From: Oscillospiraceae bacterium
Lineage (GTDB): Bacteria > Bacillota > Clostridia > Oscillospirales > UBA929
Reading direction: 5' to 3'
Assembly (NCBI GenBank): GCA_009780275.1
Contig: WRAI01000015.1
Span: forward strand, 1 to 54,746
Length of the DNA stretch: 54,746 nucleotides
Shown here: positions 25,974 through 36,030 of the stretch, one piece after another
How positions within the stretch are numbered: position 1 is the first letter of the stretch
Layout: each line of letters begins with the position of its first letter
Notes under the pieces: model-generated
Databases searched by the model: none
The model's input: the letters and a program-made list of their open reading frames with translations, nothing else
Told to the model about the DNA's origin: nothing
Program-made: the position numbers and the translations under genes

Positions 25974-28214
25974 ATGTCCAAACTAGTCATTGTAGAATCA
26001 CCTGCTAAGGCAAAAACTATCGGCAAGTATCTCGGCAAAGGTTACATTGTCAAAGCCACGATGGGTCACGTGCGTGACCTACCCAAAAGCAAAATGGGCG
26101 TCGACATCGACAACGGCTACGCCATGGAATATAAACCGCTTGAGGGTAAGCAGGAAACTGTCCGTGCATTGGAAAAAGACGCCAAAAAGGCCGACGCTGT
26201 CTACCTCGCAACTGACCCGGATCGCGAGGGTGAAGCCATTAGCTGGCATCTCAAAGAGATGCTCAATTTAGACGACGACAAGGCGTTGCGCGTGGTGTTT
26301 AATGAAATCACGCCCAAAGTTGTCAAGGCGTCCATAGACAATCCGCGCGCCATCGATATGGATTTGGTTGACGCGCAGCAGGCACGGCGTGTGCTTGACC
26401 GCATTGTGGGCTATCAGCTCAGCCCGTTGCTGTGGAAAAAGATTAAATCACGGCTGTCGGCAGGGCGTGTGCAGTCGGTGGCAACGCGGCTTGTCGTTGA
26501 CCGCGAAGAAGAAATCCGCGCATTTAATCCCGAGGAATACTGGGAAATTTCCGTCGATTTGGAGCGCATCAACGCACAAGGCGCGTTCAAGGCGAAGTTT
26601 TACGGCAATGCCGACGGGCGTGTTGATTTGTCCGATGAGGCGTCAACGCAAAACATCGTCAACGACGTGCAAAACGCGCCGTTTAGCGTACACAACTGCA
26701 AAAACACTGAGAAAAAGCGTAACCCCGCACCGCCCTTTATTACCTCAACGCTACAACAAGACGCCAGCCGCAAGTTTAACATGACAGCCAAGCGCGTCAT
26801 GGCAATTGCGCAACAGCTTTACGAAGGCATTGAGCTGACAAACGGCGGACTGACAGGCTTGATTACCTATATGCGTACCGACTCGTTGCGCCTGTCCGAT
26901 GATGCCGTCGCCGAGGCGCGGGATTATATCAAACAGCGATTCGGCGATGCTTATTTGCCCGCCGCGCCGCGTGTATTTAAGTCGAAAAAGAACGCGCAAG
27001 ACGCCCACGAAGCCATCCGTCCGTCACAGGCCGACTTGTCACCCGACATGATTCGCGATGACCTTTCTGCCGACCAGTACAAGGTTTACAAACTCATTTG
27101 GGCGCGGTTTATGGCGTGTCAGATGTCGCATGCGGTTTACGATACACTGACCATTGATACCATCAGTGCCGGCTGGATTTTCCGTGCCAATCATACGCAA
27201 ATTAAGTTTGCCGGTTTTACCGCCATTTATGAAGAATCCAATGACGACGACGAAAAAGCCGAAAGCCCCCTGCCCAATTTAACAAAGGGCGAACCACTTT
27301 CGTTGCAGACGATTGACCCATCGCAGCACTTTACACAACCGCCCGCACGATACAATGAGGCGACCCTTATTCGCGCCATGGAAGAACGCGGTATTGGGCG
27401 ACCGTCGACGTATGCACCGACGATTAGCACCATCCAAGACCGCGAGTACGTCTTAAAAGAAGGCAAAGCCTTGCGTCCCACCCCGTTGGGCGAAGTCGTG
27501 ACAGGCTTTATGAAAGATAAGTTCACCGATGTCATTGACGTGGAATTCTCTGCGCGCATGGAGTCGTTGCTCGATGAAGTCGAGAGCGGCAAGAAGCCGT
27601 GGAAACAATTGCTTGATGAGTTTTATGCCACATTCTCCAAGAGCATGGCCGAAGGTGAAGCGTCATTGGCAGAGGGACGGCTGAAAATCCCCGACGAGGA
27701 AAGCGACATCGTTTGCGACTTGTGTCAAGGGCCGATGGTTATTAAATCGGGGCGGTTCGGACGGTTTTTGGCGTGTAAAAACTATCCCGAATGCAAGAAC
27801 ACTAAACCGCTTGCCGTCGAAGCACCCGGCACATGCCCAACTTGCGGCGCAAAAATTCTTAAAAAGAAATCAAAAAAAGGCTACGCCTATTATGGTTGCG
27901 AAAAAAATCCCGACTGTCCGTTTATGAGCTGGGACGCGCCAACGTCCGAAATTTGCGCCGATTGCGGCAAGTCGCTGTTCAAAAAATCGGGCAAAGGCAA
28001 CAATAAATCGTTCTGTATCAATGCGGAATGTGTGTCGTTTTTGCCGGAAGACCAGCGCGGCTATTATAAGAAGAAGGCGAAAACCGACGACGGTGAAAAA
28101 GACAACGAAGCACCTGACGGCGCGCCGCCCGAGAAAAAGCCTGCGGCAAAAAAGAAAGCCCCTGCTAAGAAGAAACCCGCCGCCAAAAAGCCCGCGGCGA
28201 AGGAGAAAGCATGA
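25974..28214 (+). CDS. topA: DNA topoisomerase I
   Basis: A 746-residue type IA topoisomerase that relaxes negative supercoils. The Toprim domain opens the protein (LVIVESPAKAKTIGKYLG, DPDREGEAISWHL). The nucleophilic Tyr is about residue 299 in TYMRTDSLRLSDD. Three Cys4 zinc modules follow (CDLC/CKNYPEC, CPTC/CEKNPDC, CADC/CINAEC; about 580-695). A Lys-Ala-Pro-rich tail of about 30 residues ends the protein and may bind nucleic acid. The ribosome binding site GGAGG is 5 bases upstream. The stop overlaps trmFO by 4 bases. Confidence 0.97.
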   Translation: MSKLVIVESPAKAKTIGKYLGKGYIVKATMGHVRDLPKSKMGVDIDNGYAMEYKPLEGKQETVRALEKDAKKADAVYLATDPDREGEAISWHLKEMLNLDDDKALRVVFNEITPKVVKASIDNPRAIDMDLVDAQQARRVLDRIVGYQLSPLLWKKIKSRLSAGRVQSVATRLVVDREEEIRAFNPEEYWEISVDLERINAQGAFKAKFYGNADGRVDLSDEASTQNIVNDVQNAPFSVHNCKNTEKKRNPAPPFITSTLQQDASRKFNMTAKRVMAIAQQLYEGIELTNGGLTGLITYMRTDSLRLSDDAVAEARDYIKQRFGDAYLPAAPRVFKSKKNAQDAHEAIRPSQADLSPDMIRDDLSADQYKVYKLIWARFMACQMSHAVYDTLTIDTISAGWIFRANHTQIKFAGFTAIYEESNDDDEKAESPLPNLTKGEPLSLQTIDPSQHFTQPPARYNEATLIRAMEERGIGRPSTYAPTISTIQDREYVLKEGKALRPTPLGEVVTGFMKDKFTDVIDVEFSARMESLLDEVESGKKPWKQLLDEFYATFSKSMAEGEASLAEGRLKIPDEESDIVCDLCQGPMVIKSGRFGRFLACKNYPECKNTKPLAVEAPGTCPTCGAKILKKKSKKGYAYYGCEKNPDCPFMSWDAPTSEICADCGKSLFKKSGKGNNKSFCINAECVSFLPEDQRGYYKKKAKTDDGEKDNEAPDGAPPEKKPAAKKKAPAKKKPAAKKPAAKEKA

Positions 28215-29470
28215 CGACAGTCACCATTATAGGCGCGGGTCTTGCAGGCTGCGAGGCCGCATGGCAACTTGCCGAGCGCAACGTGCAGATCAAACTGCAC
28301 GAAATGAAACCGCATGCCATGTCGCCCGCGCATCAAAGCCCATATTACGCCGAGCTTGTTTGCTCCAATTCCCTGCGCGGCGACAGTTTAGAGAATGCTG
28401 TCGGGCTACTCAAAGAAGAGCTGCGGCGAATGAATTCGCTCATTATTTCATGTGCCGATGTCACGCGTGTACCTGCCGGCGGCGCACTTGCCGTAGATCG
28501 CGAAGCATTTGCACGGCTTGTTACCGAGAAGATTCAAACACACGAAAACATTACCATTATCGAGGGCGAAGTTGATACTATCCCCAATGATGGGCGCGTA
28601 ATCATAGCATCAGGGCCACTCACACAAGGAAAGTTGGCAGACGATATTGCCGCAAAACTCGGCACGCCGCTCTTTTTCTTCGATGCCGCTGCACCGATTG
28701 TCACGCTGGAAAGCATTGACATGACACATGCGTTTTGGGGTAGCCGCTACGACAAAGGCACGCCCGATTACGTCAATTGTCCACTCGATAAGTCACAATA
28801 TCAAGCCTTTGTGCAAGCCTTAGCGACAGCGGAACAAGCGCAACTGCGGGATTTTGAAGATTCGCGGGTGTTCGAGGGCTGTTTGCCTGTCGAGGTACTG
28901 GCACGACGGGGTGAAGACGCCTTACGATACGGAGCGTTTAAACCTGTTGGATTAAGTGGTCCGGACGGCGAGAAACATTATGCTGTGTTGCAACTCCGCA
29001 AAGATAATGCGGCCGGCGATTTACTCAATTTGGTCGGTTGCCAAACACATTTGACATTCGGTGAACAGAGGCGCGTTTTCGGCATGATTCCCGCGTTGCG
29101 CAACGCCGAATATATGCGCTACGGCGTTATGCATCGCAACACATATATTGATTCGCCACGACATTTAGACGCTTGTTTTCGATTGAAAAGCGAGCCGCGT
29201 ATTGCCTTTGCAGGGCAAATGACAGGCGTAGAGGGCTATGTGGAATCATGCGCAAGTGGGTTGGTAGCGGCATTGGGCATTGAATTCCCAGAGACCACGG
29301 CAATCGGCGCATTGGCACATTATATTTCCAATCCCGCTATAGTGAATTTTCAACCAATGAATATCAATTTCGGATTGTTGCCGCCTTTAGAGCAACGAAT
29401 TAGAGACAAGCGGGAGCGTTATCGCACCATTTCTGAGCGAGCATTGCGTGAATTATATTATGAGGAGTGA
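28211..29470 (+). CDS. trmFO: tRNA (uracil-54-C5)-methyltransferase, folate-dependent
   Basis: A 419-residue flavoprotein that makes ribothymidine at tRNA position 54 using methylenetetrahydrofolate and reduced FAD. The N-terminal FAD-binding motif is TIIGAGLAGCEAAWQLA, and the downstream family segments CSNSLRGDSLENAVGLLKEELRR (here shortened), GALAVDRE, PVEVLARRGEDALRYG and GQMTGVEGYVES are present. Its ATG overlaps the topA stop (ATGA). Confidence 0.96.
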   Translation: MTTVTIIGAGLAGCEAAWQLAERNVQIKLHEMKPHAMSPAHQSPYYAELVCSNSLRGDSLENAVGLLKEELRRMNSLIISCADVTRVPAGGALAVDREAFARLVTEKIQTHENITIIEGEVDTIPNDGRVIIASGPLTQGKLADDIAAKLGTPLFFFDAAAPIVTLESIDMTHAFWGSRYDKGTPDYVNCPLDKSQYQAFVQALATAEQAQLRDFEDSRVFEGCLPVEVLARRGEDALRYGAFKPVGLSGPDGEKHYAVLQLRKDNAAGDLLNLVGCQTHLTFGEQRRVFGMIPALRNAEYMRYGVMHRNTYIDSPRHLDACFRLKSEPRIAFAGQMTGVEGYVESCASGLVAALGIEFPETTAIGALAHYISNPAIVNFQPMNINFGLLPPLEQRIRDKRERYRTISERALRELYYEE

Positions 29471-29476
29471 GGAATC

Positions 29477-30058
29477 ATGCCGTTTATCGTAGGTATTGCC
29501 GGTGGCAGCGCAAGCGGGAAAACTACTTTTTGCCATGCGCTTGCCGAAACTCTTGATGGGTATAATATAAATGTCTTTCATATGGATCACTATTTCAAGG
29601 CCGATGAACAGTTGCCACGCGCCAAAGCACCTATTGCGGACAAAGAATATCCCGACCATAATCATCCTGACACCATTGATTTCCCGCGGTTGTTGGATGC
29701 AATTTCGCAAACCAAACAAAGTACGGAAATTATTTTAATCGAAGGTGCTCTGGCATTTGCATTTAAGGAGATTTATTCGCAATGTGATTTGAAAATTTAT
29801 ATCGATTGTCAAGTCGATGAGCGGATTGTGCGGCGATTGAAGCGTTATTATTCAGGCGCTTGGGGGAATGTTACAGTTGATGAGATTTTTGGCTATATGT
29901 CGGATATTTATCTTGATTTGGTGCGATACAGACATGACGAGTATGTTGAGCCGTCGAAGTGGCGGGCAGATATGATTCTCAATGGTTCGATGCCATCGGA
30001 GAAAGCTTTGGAGATGGTGAGAGACTATATTTTGAGCAAAATTGGAGGAGCCGTATGA
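29477..30058 (+). CDS. Uridine kinase-like P-loop kinase
   Basis: A 193-residue protein of the uridine kinase/phosphoribulokinase family. The P-loop is GIAGGSASGKTT (about 6-17), followed by FHMDHYF, the family Asp-His/Tyr segment, and DFPRLLDAI; a lid region with Arg-rich VRRLKRYYSG comes later. It probably phosphorylates uridine or cytidine, though the sequence is diverged enough that another small alcohol is possible. It is linked to plsX by an ATGA overlap. Confidence 0.8.
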   Translation: MPFIVGIAGGSASGKTTFCHALAETLDGYNINVFHMDHYFKADEQLPRAKAPIADKEYPDHNHPDTIDFPRLLDAISQTKQSTEIILIEGALAFAFKEIYSQCDLKIYIDCQVDERIVRRLKRYYSGAWGNVTVDEIFGYMSDIYLDLVRYRHDEYVEPSKWRADMILNGSMPSEKALEMVRDYILSKIGGAV

Positions 30059-31050
30059 AACTGATTATTGATGCGATGAGTGGCGACCACGCGCCGTTAG
30101 AGATTGTCAAAGGAGCGTTGGAGGCAGACTTTGATGGTCAAATTTTGCTTGTCGGGCGCGAGGTTTCTATTATAGGGGCCTGTGAACAGCTTGACATACA
30201 GCAATTCCCGGCCAATATCGAGATTTTCAATGCCGAGCAGGTAGTTGAAATGGAAGATGACGCCGGAGCGGTTATGCGCGAAAAGCCGGATAGTTCAATG
30301 GCGGTCGCATTACGTCTGCTTGCCGAAGGGCAGGGCGATGCTGTCATCAGCGCGGGCAATACAGGCGCACTGCTCGCCATGTCAACACTGACAGTCAAGC
30401 GTATTCGCGGTATTCGGCGCGCGGCATTGGCACCGATCTTGCCATCTTCAAATGGCGGCGTGCTGTTGCTGGACTGTGGGGCAAATGTCGAGTGTACAGC
30501 CGAATACCTCTACCAATTCGCACTCATGGGCTACGCATACGCAAAGAAAACGTTATTGCTCGACAACCCGCGTGTTGGACTGCTCAACATCGGCAGCGAA
30601 GAGGGCAAAGGCACGGCCGTGCATCGCGAGGCGTATCAACTGCTCAAACAGGCGCATGAAGCCAATAAAATCAACTTTATTGGCAACGCCGAGGCGCGCG
30701 ACATGCCGTTCGGCGTGTGTGATGTGCTGATTTCTGACGGGTTCAGCGGTAATATTTTGCTCAAAACGATGGAGGGCGTGGGGCTGTTTTTTGCCAAATC
30801 GCTCAAAGACATCATTTATAAAAATGGCAAAACCAAAATTGCCGGCGCATTGCTAAAAAAAGACATGGCAGCATTCAAAAAAATGATGGACTATACTGAA
30901 ACAGGCGGCGCACCCTTGCTCGGCATTGCCAAGCCCGTTATCAAGGCACACGGCAGCAGCAATGCCAAGGCAATCTGTGGCGCAATCCGGCAGGCGAAAA
31001 ACTATGCAGCGGGCAATGCCTGTGGCTATATTCAGGAGCAGCTCTCATGA
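30055..31050 (+). CDS. plsX: Phosphate acyltransferase PlsX
   Basis: A 331-residue enzyme that converts acyl-ACP to acyl-phosphate, the first step of phospholipid synthesis in most bacteria. Family segments include IDAMSGDHAPLEIVKGAL, GNTGALLAMSTLTVKRIRG, LLDCGANVE, NIGSEEGKG and VLISDGFSGNILLKTMEG. ATG 30055 follows GGAGGAG by 4 bases and overlaps the kinase stop; an ORF extension upstream to 29959 lies entirely within the kinase gene. rnc follows with a 4-base overlap, and acpP, often found between them, is absent here. Confidence 0.96.
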   Translation: MKLIIDAMSGDHAPLEIVKGALEADFDGQILLVGREVSIIGACEQLDIQQFPANIEIFNAEQVVEMEDDAGAVMREKPDSSMAVALRLLAEGQGDAVISAGNTGALLAMSTLTVKRIRGIRRAALAPILPSSNGGVLLLDCGANVECTAEYLYQFALMGYAYAKKTLLLDNPRVGLLNIGSEEGKGTAVHREAYQLLKQAHEANKINFIGNAEARDMPFGVCDVLISDGFSGNILLKTMEGVGLFFAKSLKDIIYKNGKTKIAGALLKKDMAAFKKMMDYTETGGAPLLGIAKPVIKAHGSSNAKAICGAIRQAKNYAAGNACGYIQEQLS

Positions 31051-31736
31051 CCGGCACAATCAACATCAATTTTGGAGCGCGCATTGGCTACACGTTCCAA
31101 TCCCCCGCCCTGCTCGAAATGGCGTTAACACACAGCTCACACGCCAACGAACATCGGCGTAGCTCTCAGGGTTCATATGAGCGTTTAGAATTTCTGGGAG
31201 ACGCTGTGCTGGGAATGTTGACTGCCGAATACTTATATCAAGCCCACCCCACCATGCCGGAGGGCGAGCTGACCAAGCTGCGCTCACAGCTAATTTGCGA
31301 ACCGAGCCTATGCGCAGTGGCAAAATCACTGGAACTGGGCAAGGTCATCCGCTTAGGCAAAGGTGAGTTGTCAGCGGGCGGGCAAACGCGCCCGTCTGTG
31401 CTGGCCGACGTTGTCGAGGCATTGCTAGCGGCCATTTATCTGGACGGCGGTGTGGTGGCGGCACGGGATTTTTATCAGCAGCATATTTGCGATATCGTGG
31501 TCAAAGCCAGTGCTTTCAACGATTACAAAACGCAATTACAAGAAATCGTGCAACGACAACAAGGGCGAAAAATCGCTTACTCGCTTGACAGTGAGACGGG
31601 ACCCGAACACGCTAAAACATTCACCGCATCGGTCGCCATTGACGACATCAAACGCGGCACAGGCAACGGACATAGTCGCAAAGAAGCCGAACAAAAAGCC
31701 GCCGAAATGGCGATGGGTGATAAGACATGGTATTAA
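31047..31736 (+). CDS. rnc: Ribonuclease III
   Basis: A 229-residue double-strand-specific endonuclease that processes rRNA and structured mRNAs. The catalytic signature ERLEFLGDAVLGM is at about residues 45-57, the second acidic cluster is in DVVEALLAAIYLDGG, and a C-terminal double-stranded RNA-binding domain begins near residue 157 (DYKTQLQEIVQ ... GNGHSRKEAEQKAA). It overlaps plsX by 4 bases and smc by 10 bases. Confidence 0.97.
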   Translation: MTGTININFGARIGYTFQSPALLEMALTHSSHANEHRRSSQGSYERLEFLGDAVLGMLTAEYLYQAHPTMPEGELTKLRSQLICEPSLCAVAKSLELGKVIRLGKGELSAGGQTRPSVLADVVEALLAAIYLDGGVVAARDFYQQHICDIVVKASAFNDYKTQLQEIVQRQQGRKIAYSLDSETGPEHAKTFTASVAIDDIKRGTGNGHSRKEAEQKAAEMAMGDKTWY

Positions 31737-34700
31737 AACGATTAGAACTGCACGGCTTCAAATCCTTTCCGGACAAGACACTGCTCGATTTCGGCGAGGG
31801 CGTGACGGCGGTCGTTGGCCCCAATGGCAGCGGCAAAAGCAATGTTGGCGACGCCGTGCGCTGGGTATTGGGTGAGCAGAATTGCCGCACCTTGCGCTGC
31901 GAAAAGAAAATGGATGAACTCATCTTCCACGGCACAGCCAAGCGCAATGCTGTGGGTTTTTGCGAGGCATCTATTGTACTGGACAACACTGCCCGCGGCA
32001 TTGCTTACGACGGCGACGAAGTCGTCATTACGCGACGGCTGTACCGTTCGGGCGAGAGCGAATATTATATCAACAAAGCCTCGGTACGGCTCAAAGACGT
32101 ATCCGATTTGTTCCTCGATACCGGATTGGGGCGCGACGGCTACTCCATTATCGGGCAAGGCCGCATCAGCGAAGTCATCAGCGAGCGTTCGGGCGACCGC
32201 CGGCGTATATTTGAAGAGGCGGCGGGCATTGCCCGCTATCGCGTGCGCAAAGAGGAGAGCCAGCGCAAATTAAAGCATGCCGACGACAATCTCGTGCGTA
32301 TTCAAGATAAAATCGACGAACTGCAATGGCAGCTCGACCCGCTTGTCGAACAAGCTGAAGTCGCCAAACGATATTTGCTGGCACGGGATGAGTTGCGGCA
32401 GCTTGAAATCAATGTGTGGCTCGAAAATTTGGACAACTTGCGCCGCGACGGTGACAAGGCACGCGCCGAATGCCGCATTGCCGACGAACAATTCATGGCA
32501 CGCAAGGCCGGCATAGAGGCATTGTATGCCGAATCGACTGGAATTGACGAAACACTGGAAGTCAGCAACATTGCCGCGGAGGAATGTCGCCAACAGTACA
32601 ACCAAGCGCAAGAACAAGCCGCCGAGACTGAAACCCTCCGCGCTGTCAAACAAACCGAGCGCGAACATCAACAGCAAACCGCACAACGCTTGCACGAAGA
32701 ATTGCAGACGCACTTAACGCGCGATGAGGATTTAGTGCAGCAAATCGAAGGCGAACAAACCGCCATCGAAACATTGGAACAGTCACGAGCTCTTCTTTCT
32801 GAACAAGAAACTCTCTTACGCAGAGAACTCAACGCGTTGCAAGAGAACACCAGCGGCATTGCGTTGGCGTTAGACGACGCACGTTTGACCGAGCAGACAG
32901 CCCGGGCAGCGGCAGCAGAGTGCAGTACGCAGTTGGCCGCCGAACAGGCCGCAGTGGCGCAATGGCACGCACAAATCGACAGCATTTCACAAGCACAGAC
33001 TGAAAACGAGGCAGTTTTAACACAAGCCCGCACCGATTTAGACCAATACAACCAAAAATTACGCGACATCGACGAAACCCTGACGGCACATAAAAACATA
33101 TTACAAGGCTATGAGTTACGGCGCGAAACACGCGGCAAAAAGTTGGAACAACAACGCGCCGAACTGGAATTGTTGCGCTTAAACGAACGCGAACTGCTGG
33201 CACGACGCACGACATTGACAGCCATGGAGCGCGAATACGAGGGGTTTTCCAACTCAGTCAAAACCGTGATGAACAACGCAAAGAACCAGGCATTGCAAGG
33301 TATTCACGGCGCAATTGGCGATATTATCACGGTCGAGGACAAATACGCCGCCGCCATTGAAACCACGCTGGGCGGCGCATTACAGAACATTGTCGTTGAC
33401 AACGAAGATGATGCCAAAGCCGCCATCTCACTACTCAAGGCGCGCAACAGCGGGAGGGCGACTTTCTTGCCCATTACCGCCGTGCGTGGGCGGGAACTCA
33501 ACGAGCCATCTCTGCAAAGTGCCTCCGGCTTTGTCGGTATCGCCAGCCATCTTGTGCAATACGACAGCCAATACAGCGGCATTATTGCGCAATTGCTGGG
33601 TCGCACCGTTGTGGCAGAACACATCGACGCGGCGATTGCGCTGTCGCGGGCGTACAAGCATCAATTTAGAATCGTCACACTTGATGGGCAAATTATCCAT
33701 GCCGGCGGCAGTATGACGGGCGGCAGTTTGGCAAGAACAACCAATATTCTCTCCCGCCGTAACGAACTTGACCGCATTATTGCCAAACACGATGTCTTAA
33801 AAAACGATATTGCGGTCAAAAACGAAGCGTTCCTCGAACTGGATCGTGAGGTCACTGCTGTCAACTACGACTATGAAACATCGCTCGAACAGAGCCGTGT
33901 CGCGGAGAACGAGCGGCGTATCGTGCTGTCAGAGGGCGAACACGCCAACCGCCGTGTGACTGAGCTGGAAGCCGCTGCCGTCACGCATATGCGGCAACTG
34001 GAAGAGCTGCGTAAATCCATCACCGCTTCGTTACAATTGCAAGACCAACATACCCGCACAGCCGCCAACCACCTGCAACGCGCCGAAGAAGCAAAAGCAT
34101 TGCAAGACAATCACTTAGCCGGCCAAAACACACTAAGCCAAGAGGGTGAAACATTGACCAACACCCTATCGACACTGCGCGACGAACAATTTAAGGCCGA
34201 TGCGCAACTCTTAGCGCACCGCAAGAGCATTGCCGACATTGAGTCACTGCGGCAGTCGCTGTCGGGCGACCATGAAACACGCACGGCAAATCAGCTGGCA
34301 TGTGAGGAATCCGTAGTGCGTCTGGATAGCGAAATCAAACAGTTGGTAACGCAGAAACAGGCACAAGACAATGAGGCAGAAAAACTCAACGTCACTTTAC
34401 ACGAAATCTACGAACGGCGCAACGCCTTAGAGGGCAAGCGCGGCACGGTGGAACGGCAAATCCGCGAGCATAACGACGACATTATCAAACTAGAGCAAGA
34501 GAAATCGCGCTTAGAATTGAAACGCGAATCAGCCGAGAGCGAAGAAAAAGCCATCATTGATAAACTTTGGGACAATTACGGCCTAACACGCAGCGCGGCA
34601 ACGGCGGCACGGACAGACATCGACAGTTTGCCCAAGGCAAATCGCCGCATCGGTGCGTTGCGGCAGGACATTAACGATATGGGTGCTGTCAATGTTGGTG

Positions 34701-35287
34701 CCATTGAAGAATATGATAGGGTGAAGGAGCGTCACAACTACCTCAGTGAGCAGCGTGACGATGCTGCAGCCGCACAACAAGAGCTTTTGGCCATGATTGA
34801 AGAAATTACCGCACAGATGGCCAACATTTTCACGCGGCAATTCGCGCAAATTAACGAACTCTTCGGTGCCACATTCAGCGAAATATTCGGCGGCGGTGCG
34901 GCATATTTAGAGCTTGAAGACCCCGAAGATATCCTAAATTGCGGCGTAGAGATCAAGGCACAGCCCCCCGGCAAAAAAATGCGTTCGATTACATTGCTGT
35001 CCGGCGGAGAGAAGTCTTTGGTTGCCATCGCGTTATATTTTTCGCTCTTCAAAGTGCGCCCCGCGCCCTTTTGTCTGCTCGATGAAATTGACCATGAGCT
35101 TGACGACGTCAATGTCACGCGCTTTGCCGCTTATTTGGACAAAATGGCACGAAACACACAGTGTATCGTCATCACCCACCGCCGCGGCACAATGGAGGCC
35201 GCTAACAAACTCTACGGCGTGACAACTGTCGAAGAAGGCATTTCTAAAATTATCACGCTGACGCTTGATGATGCCGAAGGTGTTTAA
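31727..35287 (+). CDS. smc: Chromosome segregation protein SMC
   Basis: A 1186-residue condensin-type SMC. Walker A GPNGSGKS is near residue 32. Long coiled coils (about 165-515 and 685-1020) flank the hinge (about 520-680), which ends at GGSMTGGS. The C-terminal head has signature LLSGGEKSLVAIAL (about 1090) and Walker B FCLLDEID (about 1112). The segment after the catalytic Glu reads DEIDHELDDVNV, where most SMCs have two Ala residues in place of the His-Glu. scpA and scpB are not in the window. It overlaps rnc by 10 bases. Confidence 0.97.
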   Translation: MVLKRLELHGFKSFPDKTLLDFGEGVTAVVGPNGSGKSNVGDAVRWVLGEQNCRTLRCEKKMDELIFHGTAKRNAVGFCEASIVLDNTARGIAYDGDEVVITRRLYRSGESEYYINKASVRLKDVSDLFLDTGLGRDGYSIIGQGRISEVISERSGDRRRIFEEAAGIARYRVRKEESQRKLKHADDNLVRIQDKIDELQWQLDPLVEQAEVAKRYLLARDELRQLEINVWLENLDNLRRDGDKARAECRIADEQFMARKAGIEALYAESTGIDETLEVSNIAAEECRQQYNQAQEQAAETETLRAVKQTEREHQQQTAQRLHEELQTHLTRDEDLVQQIEGEQTAIETLEQSRALLSEQETLLRRELNALQENTSGIALALDDARLTEQTARAAAAECSTQLAAEQAAVAQWHAQIDSISQAQTENEAVLTQARTDLDQYNQKLRDIDETLTAHKNILQGYELRRETRGKKLEQQRAELELLRLNERELLARRTTLTAMEREYEGFSNSVKTVMNNAKNQALQGIHGAIGDIITVEDKYAAAIETTLGGALQNIVVDNEDDAKAAISLLKARNSGRATFLPITAVRGRELNEPSLQSASGFVGIASHLVQYDSQYSGIIAQLLGRTVVAEHIDAAIALSRAYKHQFRIVTLDGQIIHAGGSMTGGSLARTTNILSRRNELDRIIAKHDVLKNDIAVKNEAFLELDREVTAVNYDYETSLEQSRVAENERRIVLSEGEHANRRVTELEAAAVTHMRQLEELRKSITASLQLQDQHTRTAANHLQRAEEAKALQDNHLAGQNTLSQEGETLTNTLSTLRDEQFKADAQLLAHRKSIADIESLRQSLSGDHETRTANQLACEESVVRLDSEIKQLVTQKQAQDNEAEKLNVTLHEIYERRNALEGKRGTVERQIREHNDDIIKLEQEKSRLELKRESAESEEKAIIDKLWDNYGLTRSAATAARTDIDSLPKANRRIGALRQDINDMGAVNVGAIEEYDRVKERHNYLSEQRDDAAAAQQELLAMIEEITAQMANIFTRQFAQINELFGATFSEIFGGGAAYLELEDPEDILNCGVEIKAQPPGKKMRSITLLSGGEKSLVAIALYFSLFKVRPAPFCLLDEIDHELDDVNVTRFAAYLDKMARNTQCIVITHRRGTMEAANKLYGVTTVEEGISKIITLTLDDAEGV

Positions 35288-35324
35288 CGCTTTACAACAA
35301 AAAGACGACTGAAGGGAGCAACTC

Positions 35325-36017
35325 ATGAACCGACGCACCATCATCGTTTCGTTGCTCATCGCTGCGGGCATGGCGGTCTTGATTGCCTTCATGGTCAACG
35401 ACCTGTTGCCATTGATCCGCGCTTTTCTCGACAACGACACCGATATTGCCGCTCACATCGAAACCTATGGTGCACGCGGCGTGCCGATGCTCATTGCGTT
35501 GCAAATACTTCAAATCATCCTGCCCATCATCCCCGCGGCCAGCATCGCAGCATTGAGCGGCTTGCTGTATGGCGTGTGGCAGGGCGCAGTCATCAACATG
35601 ACAGGGCGCATTTTGGGCAACATGATCATGTTCGTCGCTTGGCGCAAAATGCGGAATCTCATGGCTCGTATCTGGCCGCAAAACGAAGAGAAACAAGGCT
35701 TCCTCACCCGCATTATGGCAAAAGTGAACAACCCCGGCATTGCGGCAACACTGATTATCTTCATGCCGGGCATCCCTTACAGCCTTACGCCCTATATGTT
35801 CGCCAAGACGAAAATGCCGCTGACACAATACCTCGCGGCCGTTATTATCGGCAACTTGCCGTGGGCGTTTTTGTACGCCTATTTGGGTGACAGCGTGGCG
35901 GACGGCAATTATACCACGGCGTTGATCTTGCTGGGCATTGTGGCGGCCGTCGTCATCGCAGCAGTTGCCGTGCGGCGCAAGCTGAGACGCAAACCCAAAG
36001 AAACGTTTACATTGTAG
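35325..36017 (+). CDS. TVP38/TMEM64 family membrane protein
   Basis: A 230-residue polytopic membrane protein with a VTT (SNARE-associated) domain. It has an N-terminal helix, re-entrant segments around IIPAASIAALSGLLYGVWQG and GRILGNMIMF, a second set around FMPGIPYSLTPYMFAKTKM, and a C-terminal helix before a basic tail. DedA/TVP38 proteins are thought to act in lipid scramblase or transport roles; the exact role here is unknown. It sits between smc and ftsY, with ribosome binding site GGGAG about 7 bases upstream. Confidence 0.88.
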   Translation: MNRRTIIVSLLIAAGMAVLIAFMVNDLLPLIRAFLDNDTDIAAHIETYGARGVPMLIALQILQIILPIIPAASIAALSGLLYGVWQGAVINMTGRILGNMIMFVAWRKMRNLMARIWPQNEEKQGFLTRIMAKVNNPGIAATLIIFMPGIPYSLTPYMFAKTKMPLTQYLAAVIIGNLPWAFLYAYLGDSVADGNYTTALILLGIVAAVVIAAVAVRRKLRRKPKETFTL

Positions 36018-36030
36018 GAGGCACATCACC

